From the NCBI RefSeq assembly GCF_000590475.1, contig NZ_CP007441.1:3168660-3232659 (forward strand): DNA of 64,000 nt, written 5' to 3'. Source of the DNA: Stutzerimonas stutzeri. GTDB taxonomy: Bacteria > Pseudomonadota > Gammaproteobacteria > Pseudomonadales > Pseudomonadaceae. The notes beneath the pieces are model-generated. The model worked only from the letters and a program-made list of their open reading frames with translations, had not been told where the DNA came from and ran no database searches. Position 1 is the stretch's first letter. Every line of letters begins with the position of its first letter. The translations under genes and the position numbers were made by a program. This document shows positions 16,945 through 24,749 of this stretch, in pieces.

Positions 16945-18180
16945 ATGGAACATATAGGTACGTTCGTCATTTACATCATCATGGCGTGCGCGGTCATTGG
17001 CGCGGTGGCTGTCGTCATCCGCCCGGAGTCCGAGCTAGGTCAGGAATTCAATGCCGGCATTCACAGCATTGGGCCCATTTTCATACCTGTGGCAGGCATC
17101 ATGGCCGCCATCCCGTTCATATCAAGCTTCATCAGCCAGTTCATCAGCCCGCTATTTCTGGCGATGGGGGCGGACGCCGGCATTGCCGGGCCTATCTTCA
17201 TTGCATCAGACCTGGGCGGCTACCAACTGGCACAGGCGCTTTCACAAAGCCCAGAAGGATGGATCCTTGGTCTGATCACCGGCTTTCAATCCGGCTCGAC
17301 GTTGATTTTCGTGATCCCGGTCGGGCTGGCGATGCTGGACAAGTCCGACCATAAGTACATGGCCCTCGGCATCATGGCGGGTCTGCTGAGCATACCGGTG
17401 AGCATCATCATCATTGCCATGATGATGGAGTTCCTTGGCTTGGGCGTCAGACCTGACATCGCCACCAGTGGGGAGGCCACGCAGGCGCTTCATTTCACCC
17501 TCCCCTTGTTACTTCAGAACCTGATGCCACTGATCCTGTTCTGCGCACTGCTAGCCGCGGCGCTGCGCTATCTACCGGAATTGATGGTCGCGTTGTTCCT
17601 GAAAATGGGCCAACTCATGTATGCCGCCGTAACGCTGATTCTGGTGGCCTCCATCGTCGAATACTTCACTTCGGTGTTCAGTACCGTCTTCGGCAGCTGG
17701 GGCTTCGCCCCGATCATCGCCGACGAGGAAGATCAGTTCCGCGCGCTGGAGATCGCCGGCTATGTGGGGATCATGCTCTGCGGCGCGTTTCCGATGGTCT
17801 GGCTGATAAAGCGTTATTTGTCCAAGCCCATCGAGAAAGTGGCGTCTGCCCTCGGGCTTTCGGCAGTCGGTGCGGCCGGCGTCCTGGCGGCTTCAGCCAA
17901 TATATTGGCCATGTTCCGCCTGGTCTCGGCCATGCCACCCAAAGATAAGGTATTAGTCATTGCCTTCTCGGTTTGCGCGGCCTTTACCTTCGGTGACCAT
18001 CTGGCCTATTCGGCGAACTTTCAGCCGACGCTCATCCCCTGCCTGATCGTTGGCAAACTGGTCGGCGGCCTGCTCGGCATGTTCCTGGCCTACTGGCTAG
18101 CAGTGCCCAAGGCGCTGGAAATGGGACGCAGGGATGAAAGCCAAAAGGTCCTCTTCGAGGCGACGCCCAAGCTGTCCTGA
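16945..18180 (+). CDS. eutH: EutH-like ethanolamine permease
   Basis: A 411-residue inner-membrane protein with about 10-11 helices. Its sequence follows the EutH family closely: IRPESELGQEFNAGIHSIGPIFIPVAGIMAA near the N terminus, ADAGIAGPIFIASDLGGYQLA, and CAAFTFGDHLAYSANFQP near the end. EutH passes ethanolamine into cells that use it through ethanolamine ammonia-lyase. Here there is no eutBC or shell gene in view, so the real substrate may be ethanolamine or a related amino alcohol. GAGG precedes the ATG and a terminator-like hairpin follows. Confidence 0.88.
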   Translation: MEHIGTFVIYIIMACAVIGAVAVVIRPESELGQEFNAGIHSIGPIFIPVAGIMAAIPFISSFISQFISPLFLAMGADAGIAGPIFIASDLGGYQLAQALSQSPEGWILGLITGFQSGSTLIFVIPVGLAMLDKSDHKYMALGIMAGLLSIPVSIIIIAMMMEFLGLGVRPDIATSGEATQALHFTLPLLLQNLMPLILFCALLAAALRYLPELMVALFLKMGQLMYAAVTLILVASIVEYFTSVFSTVFGSWGFAPIIADEEDQFRALEIAGYVGIMLCGAFPMVWLIKRYLSKPIEKVASALGLSAVGAAGVLAASANILAMFRLVSAMPPKDKVLVIAFSVCAAFTFGDHLAYSANFQPTLIPCLIVGKLVGGLLGMFLAYWLAVPKALEMGRRDESQKVLFEATPKLS

Positions 18181-18194
18181 CTGGCGGGACGGAC

Positions 18195-18215
18195 GCCCTG
18201 CCCCGCGGGCAGGGC
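18195..18215 (+). terminator. Probable terminator after EutH-like gene
   Basis: GCCCTGCCC and GGGCAGGGC pair perfectly (9 bp) around a CGC loop, followed by CTGGTTTGTC. It starts 15 bp after the stop codon of the permease gene. Confidence 0.65.
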
Positions 18216-18407
18216 CTGGTTTGTCGCGGTCTTCGACGCCCGGCGAGCATGAGCGGTCTGTCTATCGTCCTGCACCTTCGCCTCTCACCAGCGGCGGTGC
18301 TAGAGCGAACGTCCCTCATGGGTTATCTTCCAAGCGGACCATGCAAGAAATACCAGGCCAGCAGTCAGCCATTCGGTGTCCAGGCTGCACTATGAGCAGA
18401 GCGGACT

Positions 18408-19223
18408 ATGAAGGCTGAAGACGCGATTACCGTATCGACGCTGATAAACGCCGTGAACACGGACGGCTTGGGTGCGGCGATCGACTCGGCATTAGCGCCG
18501 CTCATCGATTACGACATGAGCTGCGCTTACCTTTTTCGCGCCACTACGCCAGCGGTACTCATTCACAACGGCTACAGGCACTCAGTACCGGAGAGCACCC
18601 TGAACGCCTATCTTCGCGGCGGCTATCTGCTGGATCCTTTCTATGTCGCCTGCATGAATGACCACCCGGCCGGGCTGTGGCGGATGAGTGATCTGGCTCC
18701 GGACAGCTTTTTCTCCTCGGGCTATTCGATCTCCAAAGATATCCACCCTTGCGTGTCGTCCCACCATGGCACGTCCATCGAGGAGATCGGTTTCATCATT
18801 CCCATACGGCCCCAGGTGGCCGCGGTCTATTCGTTGATGAAGGGCCTGGAGAATGGAGGATTTCAGGACGATGAAATGGACGCGATCGCGCACTTGGCCC
18901 CGATACTCAATGCGCTCTTCGAATTGCAATACCGCCCAGGCCAGGGTGAGCCCCAAGCCAGCGCCGCGCCGTCGTCCCCGGGCGAAGATGCATTCATCCA
19001 GATGCTACAAGGCCAGCTTACCGAAGCCCAAAGTCATATTGCCAAGCTCATCTTGCAGGGACACAGCAACGCCTCAATCGCCGACAAGCTGAACATATCC
19101 GAAGGGACGGTCAAGGTGCACAAGCACAACATCTACCAACGGTTGAACATTTCAACGCATGCCGAGCTCTTTCGGCTGTTTATCAGCTATCTGACCGGTG
19201 ATAGCCCGGGCGCTAGCGACTGA
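18408..19223 (+). CDS. LuxR family transcriptional regulator
   Basis: A 271-residue protein with a C-terminal LuxR helix-turn-helix: EAQSHIAKLILQGHSNASIADKLNISEGTVKVHKHNIYQRLNISTHAELFRLF (about residues 205-257). The N-terminal 180 residues are an unassigned sensor region containing YDMSCAYLFR and IEEIGFIIPI. It lacks a receiver domain and does not look like an acyl-homoserine-lactone binder. It lies between the EutH-like gene and the cupin gene on the same strand, and probably controls these genes and the SDR. Confidence 0.85.
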   Translation: MKAEDAITVSTLINAVNTDGLGAAIDSALAPLIDYDMSCAYLFRATTPAVLIHNGYRHSVPESTLNAYLRGGYLLDPFYVACMNDHPAGLWRMSDLAPDSFFSSGYSISKDIHPCVSSHHGTSIEEIGFIIPIRPQVAAVYSLMKGLENGGFQDDEMDAIAHLAPILNALFELQYRPGQGEPQASAAPSSPGEDAFIQMLQGQLTEAQSHIAKLILQGHSNASIADKLNISEGTVKVHKHNIYQRLNISTHAELFRLFISYLTGDSPGASD

Positions 19224-19373
19224 ACTCAGCGCGCCGGTCTACCCAATCGCCTAACCGAGTTCCCACAGCGCGACACACGTTATATCGACCCTCCATGCAG
19301 GACGGGCGGTGGCCCTGACGCAAGCACGGATGAACGCCCGCCGTTTTCTACCTAGCGACCTTCGACCGAGCCG

Positions 19374-19394
19374 CTGGCGGCTGGCGGCTGGCGG
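19374..19394. repeat. Short tandem repeat, three 7-bp units
   Basis: Three perfect head-to-tail copies of CTGGCGG in the 287-bp gap between the LuxR and cupin genes. No coding frame uses it. It is probably slippage-prone filler. Confidence 0.5.
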
Positions 19395-19510
19395 CTGCAC
19401 AAACCAGCCCCGCACAGCGCAGATGAGTATCCAGGTGTCGAACTCAGACATCTGAACAACGTAACGCCGCTCTATGGTGGACAACCTTTTTTGCCTCACC
19501 AGGAGCCCCT

Positions 19511-19858
19511 ATGGCCAACCCACCGATCACCGTACTGCGCGATACCCAGCCTATGCCCGTCGTCGATGCCTGCAAATGGGAGCGAATCGAAGGCGAACCG
19601 CATACCGTCAACCTCAATGCCTATACCTCCGATGACGGCAGCAAGATCATAGGTACCTGGATCTGCACGCCCGGCAAATGGCGAGTGGAGTACGTCAAAT
19701 GGGAGTACTGCCATTTCCAGGAAGGCTACTGCATCATCACGCCAGATGGCATGGAGCCCATCCACCTCAAAGCCGGCGACATCTTCGTGGTAGAGCCAGG
19801 CATGACCGGCACCTGGGAAGTCGTCGAGACAGTCCGCAAGTATTTCGTGTTCGCCTGA
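19511..19858 (+). CDS. Cupin domain protein (DUF861/EutQ-like)
   Basis: A 115-residue single-cupin protein. GTWICTPGKWRVEYVKWEYCHFQEGYCIITPDG carries the first cupin box with a Trp-rich DUF861 signature, and LKAGDIFVVEPGMTGTWEVVETVRKYFVF the second. Proteins of this type include EutQ-related and ureidoglycine-aminohydrolase-like folds, and many have no known reaction. AGGAG precedes the ATG. Its position after the EutH-like gene and LuxR regulator makes a role in the same amino-alcohol pathway plausible. Confidence 0.85.
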   Translation: MANPPITVLRDTQPMPVVDACKWERIEGEPHTVNLNAYTSDDGSKIIGTWICTPGKWRVEYVKWEYCHFQEGYCIITPDGMEPIHLKAGDIFVVEPGMTGTWEVVETVRKYFVFA

Positions 19859-19872
19859 CCAATCACGCAGTT

Positions 19873-19901
19873 GGCGTCCCCATGCCTGGCGTGGGAACGC
19901 C
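19873..19901. repeat. Hairpin repeat, GGCGT..TGGGAACGCC type
   Basis: GGCGTCCCCA and TGGGAACGCC pair with one mismatch around a 9-base loop, just after the cupin gene. The same arms, perfectly matched, recur at 41388-41417. It is a REP-like element at the end of a gene and may also help end transcription from the cupin side. Confidence 0.55.
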
Positions 19902-19974
19902 TCCGGCGGCTCCGGCTTATTGAAATCTAGAAGCGAGTCGCGTTTTCCCTCCCGAACGTCCGCAACGCTACCCT

Positions 19975-20874
19975 TCAGAGCCCGAACATCAGCGCACGAT
20001 GCGCTGCCACACCTGCCATCGCTCCATCGCCTACCGCCAAGGGCACCGATCCCGCTGCTCGTGTGGCGTCTCCGCATGCAAATACGCCGGGAATCGATGT
20101 CGCTTGGGTGGGGTCGGTCTTGATGAAAGGGCCGAGCGGGCCGTTCTCCATTTCACAACCCAGCTGCCCGACCAGTACCGAGACACGCGTACGCGGAGCG
20201 AGGAAGATGCCATCGAATGACAACTGGCGGCCATCGGCCAACTCCGCGTTCATCGGTTCGCCCTCTTTCAGGCGAATAACCCGGGTGCGCTCCAGCGCAA
20301 CACCCCTCTCTTGAAGCTGGCCCAGCTCCTCAGCGGAGGGTTCGAACGCATCGTTGAGCAGTAGCGTCGTACTGCCCCAGTCCGGCAGCATCAGCGCCTG
20401 ATGCATCGAGAGCGGGGATGTCGCTAGCACGCCAATCCGGCCCTGGTCGAGTTCGTATCCATGGCAATACGGACAATGAAACACCTGCCTACCCCACCGC
20501 TCGGCCAGCCCTGGAATCGCAGGCAGCTCATCGACGACGCCGTTGGCCAGGATCAACAGGCGCGCTCGATGCTGATTCCCGCGCCCATCGGTAATGCAGA
20601 CGCCTTCATCGTCGCGCTCGGCGAGGGTCACCTCGGCATGCAGCCAGTCGACGGTGCCGTAGTTCATCAGTTGGGCGCGGCCATCGGCGGCAATTTCGTC
20701 CGCCGGCGCGCCGTCCTGCGTCAGGAAACCGTGGGATGCCGTGGCGAACCGGTTGCGTCGCAGCCCGGCATCGATCACCAGGACCCGCTTGCGCGCCCGT
20801 GCCAGGGGCAGCCCGGCGGACAGTCCGGCATAGCTTCCGCCGACAATGATCACGTCATAGAACACAGCGCTCAC
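19975..20874 (-). CDS. Thioredoxin reductase-like FAD oxidoreductase
   Basis: A 299-residue pyridine nucleotide-disulfide oxidoreductase. The FAD site is VIIVGGSYAGLSAGLPLARA, a CPYC redox pair sits in QVFHCPYCHGYEL, and GVFACGDATRAAG is the second FAD-contact motif. The usual NADPH-binding GGG/AGxS turn is altered (GVLATSPLSMHQA), so the cofactor may differ from thioredoxin reductase. Members of this CPYCHGYE group are often linked to Rrf2 or ArsR regulators and their electron partners are unknown. It lies 89 bp downstream of the Rrf2 gene on the same strand, behind a palindrome. Confidence 0.9.
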   Translation of the reverse strand: MSAVFYDVIIVGGSYAGLSAGLPLARARKRVLVIDAGLRRNRFATASHGFLTQDGAPADEIAADGRAQLMNYGTVDWLHAEVTLAERDDEGVCITDGRGNQHRARLLILANGVVDELPAIPGLAERWGRQVFHCPYCHGYELDQGRIGVLATSPLSMHQALMLPDWGSTTLLLNDAFEPSAEELGQLQERGVALERTRVIRLKEGEPMNAELADGRQLSFDGIFLAPRTRVSVLVGQLGCEMENGPLGPFIKTDPTQATSIPGVFACGDATRAAGSVPLAVGDGAMAGVAAHRALMFGL

Positions 20875-20890
20875 CTCTTCGGTTATTTAT

Positions 20891-20907
20891 GTATCTTTTA
20901 AAGTTAC
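20891..20907. promoter_or_regulatory. Candidate Rrf2 operator
   Basis: GTATCTTTTAAAGTTAC is an 8-1-8 palindrome with one mismatched pair. It is AT-rich against the surrounding sequence and lies 17 bp upstream of the flavoprotein start. A dyad with GTA at both ends and an A/T core is the usual form of Rrf2 targets. The assignment as the operator is inferred from position. Confidence 0.5.
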
Positions 20908-20963
20908 ACTAATAAACGAACGAAAATAAAGTGCCTTTCGATGACAATTCATATATAGATTGA

Positions 20964-21422
20964 TCAGTGAGGCTTATGCGTGGCGGGCATCGCTTGGCAG
21001 GTGCTATACAGCGTGTTGAACTCACTCGACAGATCGGCCAGGCTCAGCGAGCCCAGCCGTTGCAACAGCAGGGCTTCAGCTTCTTGCAAAGCTTCTTCGA
21101 GCGCCGCGTTGACCACCCGCTCGACCAGGCAATCGGGGTTGTCGCGATCGGCACCGATGGCAAAAATGCGCGGCCCACCAACGGCGTGATGAATGTCGAG
21201 CAGGGTCACGTGCTGCAGATCGACCGACAGGCTCCAGCCGCCGTTGTAGCCCTTCTCCGCGCGTACGTAGCCGGCTTTGCGCAGGCCCGTCATGGTGCGG
21301 CGCACCACCGCCGCATTGGTGCCGAGCATTTGTGCAATCTGCTCGGAGGTGACCGGGCGTTCGTCCCGCGCCATATGCAGCAGGACGTGGAGCATGCGGG
21401 AAAGGCGGCTATCGGTTCTCAT
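20964..21422 (-). CDS. Rrf2 family transcriptional regulator
   Basis: A 152-residue winged-helix regulator: RLSRMLHVLLHMARDERPVTSEQIAQMLGTNAAVVRRTMTGLRKAGYVRAEKGYNGGWSLS is the Rrf2 DNA-binding domain. The three-cysteine iron-sulfur cluster motif of IscR/NsrR is absent (only two scattered Cys), placing it with the YwnA-like, cluster-free group that may sense by thiol change. It is upstream of, and probably represses, the CPYC flavoprotein. Confidence 0.9.
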   Translation of the reverse strand: MRTDSRLSRMLHVLLHMARDERPVTSEQIAQMLGTNAAVVRRTMTGLRKAGYVRAEKGYNGGWSLSVDLQHVTLLDIHHAVGGPRIFAIGADRDNPDCLVERVVNAALEEALQEAEALLLQRLGSLSLADLSSEFNTLYSTCQAMPATHKPH

Positions 21423-21659
21423 GGCGGGCTATTCGGTCGGTGACAAGTCGGCTCGCACCATACCTCGCAACCGGTGTGAAGGCCACGCGGCGAATCGTTT
21501 GGCACCAGGGCAGATAAGGATCGATGTTGCTCAACGCCCGCTCGAGGTAATCCGTCTTTTCCCCTACGGGTGCGACGTAATGCAACGCCTCGGCTGCAGC
21601 ATCGAGCCCCACCAGGCGCACAAGCGCTTCACCGAGGGCAACCCTCGTGGCGGAACAGC

Positions 21660-21785
21660 CTAGGGCTTCATCATCACCATAACGAACCCCACCACGATGC
21701 CAGCCAGAGCGATCATCCAGCCAATTCTGTGCGCACGGTTCTTTTCAGCCTGGCGAACAGGGTCTACGGGTTTCTTCTTTCTCAC
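21660..21785 (-). CDS. Possible small single-helix membrane protein
   Basis: A 41-residue ORF with a GTG start, not overlapped by any other gene. It has a basic N terminus (RKKKPVDPVRQAEKNRAHR) followed by one hydrophobic helix (IGWMIALAGIVVGFVMVMM) and a short KP tail. The positive-inside layout and a GAGG sequence about 10 bp upstream make it a plausible small membrane protein. The function is unknown. Confidence 0.5.
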   Translation of the reverse strand: MRKKKPVDPVRQAEKNRAHRIGWMIALAGIVVGFVMVMMKP

Positions 21786-21939
21786 AGTTCCACTGCCTCT
21801 CGCTAAATTGCGCACGCTCCGGGAGCGGATCGTCCTACACCCAAATGCAACGCGCGCCTTTGTAGGCGGTGAGCGCGAGATTGTCCAGAGAGTCGCCTTT
21901 CGCCTTCGTTAAAGATACGGCTGGGCTGTTCCGGCGAAA

Positions 21940-22092
21940 CTACCCAAGTGGGCTTTCTCCTGGATTCGGTTCGTCCCTGGGATCACCGTCCCTTTCCGGC
22001 TCGGCGTTCTCGCCCGACTCGGGTGCATCGCCGTATTCATCGTAGTCCGGCGGCGTCAGGCCGTCCTTGAGCGGATCTTTTGGATCGGTCAT
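21940..22092 (-). CDS. Small acidic protein
   Basis: A 50-residue, Asp/Glu/Pro-rich ORF beginning MTDPKDPLKDGLTPPDYDEYGD and ending NPGESPLG. A GAGGA ribosome site lies 9 bp before the ATG. The upstream extension of the frame (to 22389) has no protein character. The composition suggests a disordered cytoplasmic protein. The family is not recognised; short acidic ORFs of this kind are common in pseudomonads. Confidence 0.5.
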   Translation of the reverse strand: MTDPKDPLKDGLTPPDYDEYGDAPESGENAEPERDGDPRDEPNPGESPLG

Positions 22093-22430
22093 GTCAGAAG
22101 TCCTCAGTCCAGGGTGGTCACTCGTTGGAACTGCGAGCCGCGCCGAGGTTCGCGAAAGTGCCAGTAGCACTGGCAAACGAACTAGGCCTTTTTGTAACGA
22201 CCGTACGGAATCGCAAGCTCCAAGTCCTGCCAGCCTGTCTAGACCGTACGTCGGCGCGCAGGCCCAACAATGAGAACCAGTACCGCTGACGGAGAACTGC
22301 CCCGCCAATGGTGGCAATGTGACGCTAGACTTCGCCGCGCCCAAGGATGGCGAAAGATCACTCCACAGAGAGCGCCGACGACCATCCACGGCAAGCCAAC
22401 GCTTTGTGCAAGAATCTCCAAGGATGTCTC
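22093..22430. other. Intergenic region, no gene seen
   Basis: About 340 bp between the divergent small acidic protein and the lipoprotein pair. It must carry both promoters. No convincing frame, hairpin or RNA gene was seen. Confidence 0.5.
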
Positions 22431-23036
22431 ATGATCAACTTGAAATACCTAGCCGCCGCTCTGATGGGTCTGGCGCTGACAGGCTGCGTCTCCTTCACCC
22501 CGTCCGGACCGATCGGTCTGCCTTCGCAAGTGGTAGAACACACGGTGCCTGCCGGCGCAATGCTCAAGGACGTGGAAGTTTCCGACACACGCGTGAACGA
22601 GACCCAGCGCAGAAACATCAGCAACGCATTGACGGCGCAGATCGCCCAGCATGTCGAGCGCGGCGAGTACTTCGAGCGCATGATCAGCTTTCCCACCAAA
22701 CTGGACGACAAAGACGTCCAGCTGCAATTCAACTTCACCTCGCTCAAAGGCAAGCGCACCCCGCACCCCGGCTATTTTCCGGGCGCGCTGCTGACGCTGA
22801 CCGTGTGGATCTGGGTCAACGGCCCTATTTATGTGGACAAGTACGACCTCGCCGCCGAGCTGCAGATCATTGATGCGGCTGGCAAGCAGGTGGCGCTATC
22901 TCAGAAAACGCTGGTGCGAAACCAGAACACCGGTTTGTGGGACTACGACTACTTCAACGGATCGCTAGGCTCGCGGCAGCTGACTGAATTGGTCGAACAG
23001 CTGCTACAAGACGCCACCCAACAGCTCGTACATTGA
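22431..23036 (+). CDS. Predicted lipoprotein (first of a pair)
   Basis: A 201-residue protein with a lipoprotein signal peptide ending in LALTGC. Mature residues include GAMLKDVEVSDTRVNETQRRNISNAL, a TPHPGYFPGALLTLTVWIWVNGPIY hydrophobic stretch and a closing helix RQLTELVEQLLQDA. The ATG at 22431 has AAGGA upstream; the frame before it is not protein-like. The next lipoprotein gene starts 15 bp downstream and has a similar plan, so they are probably co-transcribed and may act together at the envelope. The function is unknown. Confidence 0.8.
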   Translation: MINLKYLAAALMGLALTGCVSFTPSGPIGLPSQVVEHTVPAGAMLKDVEVSDTRVNETQRRNISNALTAQIAQHVERGEYFERMISFPTKLDDKDVQLQFNFTSLKGKRTPHPGYFPGALLTLTVWIWVNGPIYVDKYDLAAELQIIDAAGKQVALSQKTLVRNQNTGLWDYDYFNGSLGSRQLTELVEQLLQDATQQLVH

Positions 23037-23050
23037 CAAGGATGCCGAAC

Positions 23051-23629
23051 ATGAAAGCACTGATCGCCTTCCTCGCCATTGCAGCTACCCTGACACTGCA
23101 GGGCTGCATGACCTATTCGCACAATACGTTGCCTGAGGTCGAACAATGGCCGCTCGCCGAACCGGCACAAGCAAAGCCAACTGCATACATCAAGGTGCAG
23201 ACCGAGTATTCGGTGAACGGCACGCCCACGGCAAACAATCCCAACATTGCCAAGCTGGAAAGCCTTATCAAACAATCGTTTACGGATAGCGGACGTTTTT
23301 CCCGGGTCAGTACGGAACAGCAAACGTCGGATCTCTATGTCACGGTCACCCTGCGCAATCAGGAAACCGGCAACCTCGGACTGGCAGTGATCACCGGTGC
23401 CACCTTCTTCCTGGTTCCAGGCACCTTCGACAACACACTGATCATGGACATGATGTTCCGCGACGGTAATGGCAAGAAGCTCGGCCGGGTAGAGAAACAG
23501 GAAAAGCTGACGACCTGGATGCACTTGTTTCTGGTCTTCGCCTTGCCGTTCAACGAGTCGGCCGATGGGCTTTTGACCGAACTGACGAAGAGCAATCTAG
23601 AAGAAGCGGCAAGCAAAGACCTGATCTGA
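23051..23629 (+). CDS. Predicted lipoprotein (second of a pair)
   Basis: A 192-residue protein with a lipoprotein signal ending in LTLQGC. Mature features are FTDSGRFSRVSTEQQTSDLYVTVTLRNQ, GATFFLVPGTFDN, DGNGKKLGRVEKQEKLTTWMHLFL and FNESADGLLTELTKSNLEEA. The order (helix, beta strands, PG hydrophobic segment, Trp-containing segment, terminal helix) parallels the preceding lipoprotein, suggesting distant duplication. An upstream ATG at 23042 is in frame but leaves less room for the AAGG site. The function is unknown. Confidence 0.8.
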   Translation: MKALIAFLAIAATLTLQGCMTYSHNTLPEVEQWPLAEPAQAKPTAYIKVQTEYSVNGTPTANNPNIAKLESLIKQSFTDSGRFSRVSTEQQTSDLYVTVTLRNQETGNLGLAVITGATFFLVPGTFDNTLIMDMMFRDGNGKKLGRVEKQEKLTTWMHLFLVFALPFNESADGLLTELTKSNLEEAASKDLI

Positions 23630-23741
23630 TTCAGGCGGTGCCTCGCAAAGGAGGCTAAAACGCCAAGATGGCCCGGACTGATCTGACGTAGGCCCGACGC
23701 GACGGATCGCGCGCGGGCCATCTCGGCTGCCGCCTTGCCGT

Positions 23742-24635
23742 TTATTGCCCTCCAAACATGCCCACCCAATAGATCCCCGCATCGCTCTGCGGGTCCACCG
23801 CATAAGCGGCCCCCAGCTCGCTGTACTTCGGGTTCATCAGATTGGCGCAATGTCCCGGGCTCGCCAGCCAGCCTTCGACCACGCGGTGTGGTCGGTCCAG
23901 CGCGGCGGCAATGTTCTGACCGACCGGTGTACCGGCATAGCCTGCCAGTTCCGCCCTGTCGCCCGGCGTGCGGCCTTCGCGGTCGAGGTGGCCGAAGAAG
24001 TTGCCGTTGGCCATGGCGCGACCATGGGTTTCGGCAAGACCGGCCAGTGTCGCGTTCCAGCTCAACGGCGGTGCCGCGGCAAAAGGTTTGCCCGCGCATC
24101 GACGCGCAATCGCACGGACCCGGTTGATTTCCTCGAGCAGTTGCCGCCCTTCGGTCTGGGCGTCCTTCAGGTAGCCGCCGATCAGCGGACGCGCCAGCAC
24201 GATGCGCCAGTCGCGGCCGGCGCGGCTGACGCCCACGTCGGCGTACTGCGGGTCGAGCACCACGCGGCAGAAGCTTTCACGCAGCGCCTGCATGGCGGCG
24301 CCCGCATCGCGCGGGCCGGACAGGCTGATGGCCTGCGCATTGACCATGGGATAACCGGCGCGGGCCAACGCGCCCTGCAAATCGCCGGCACTGGTCGCCG
24401 GCAGTAGCAGACGCGAATCGGGCTGAAGCGGTGTCAGCTCTTCGCTGGCGCGGTTGTCGCAGCGCTGCACCTCGCTGCGGTAAGCATTGATCGAGTCGAC
24501 CAGCTGCGCCTCCTCTCCCACGTCAGCGGCTACCACAAGATCACTGCCACCGAGCAGAGCCGTTAAAAGCAAAGAAGACGAAAGCAGGCGCACGGCGTAT
24601 CTCCAGCAACGGTTGGTGGGACGCTGAAGATGCAT
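23742..24635 (-). CDS. CAP (SCP/PR1) domain protein, tandem arrangement
   Basis: A 297-residue exported protein (signal-type helix AVRLLSSSLLLTALLGG near the N terminus). The C-terminal half is a standard CAP domain: EINRVRAIARRCAGKPFAAAPPLSWNATLAGLAETHGRAMA, NFFGHLDREGRTPGDRAELAGY, GQNIAAAL and GWLASPGHCANLMNP, with the usual His/Glu pocket residues. The N-terminal half (LVDSINAYRSEVQRCDNRASEELTPL..., LLLPATSAGDLQ, DPQYADVGVS) looks like a second, degenerate copy. The role of bacterial CAP proteins is mostly unknown. The ATG at 24635 is chosen for its GGGG site. It is divergent from the iron two-component system. Confidence 0.85.
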   Translation of the reverse strand: MHLQRPTNRCWRYAVRLLSSSLLLTALLGGSDLVVAADVGEEAQLVDSINAYRSEVQRCDNRASEELTPLQPDSRLLLPATSAGDLQGALARAGYPMVNAQAISLSGPRDAGAAMQALRESFCRVVLDPQYADVGVSRAGRDWRIVLARPLIGGYLKDAQTEGRQLLEEINRVRAIARRCAGKPFAAAPPLSWNATLAGLAETHGRAMANGNFFGHLDREGRTPGDRAELAGYAGTPVGQNIAAALDRPHRVVEGWLASPGHCANLMNPKYSELGAAYAVDPQSDAGIYWVGMFGGQ

Positions 24636-24692
24636 CGGACGCACCCCGGAAGTCGAGCCCGTGCGGCAAAACGCAACTTGCAACGGCTCCCC

Positions 24693-24731
24693 TTGCGGTT
24701 TGCCGACTCGCTCAATCTATAATCGTTCTTA
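24693..24731 (+). promoter_or_regulatory. Possible promoter with weak Fur-like box for pfeR
   Basis: TTGCGG at 24693-24698 and TATAAT at 24718-24723 with a 19-bp spacer stand 26 bp before the response regulator start. An overlapping CTATAATCGTTCTTA (24717-24731) matches the Fur 7-1-7 pattern at about 9 of 14 positions, which is weak. Confidence 0.35.
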
Positions 24732-24749
24732 TTTGCGTCGGGACATTCC

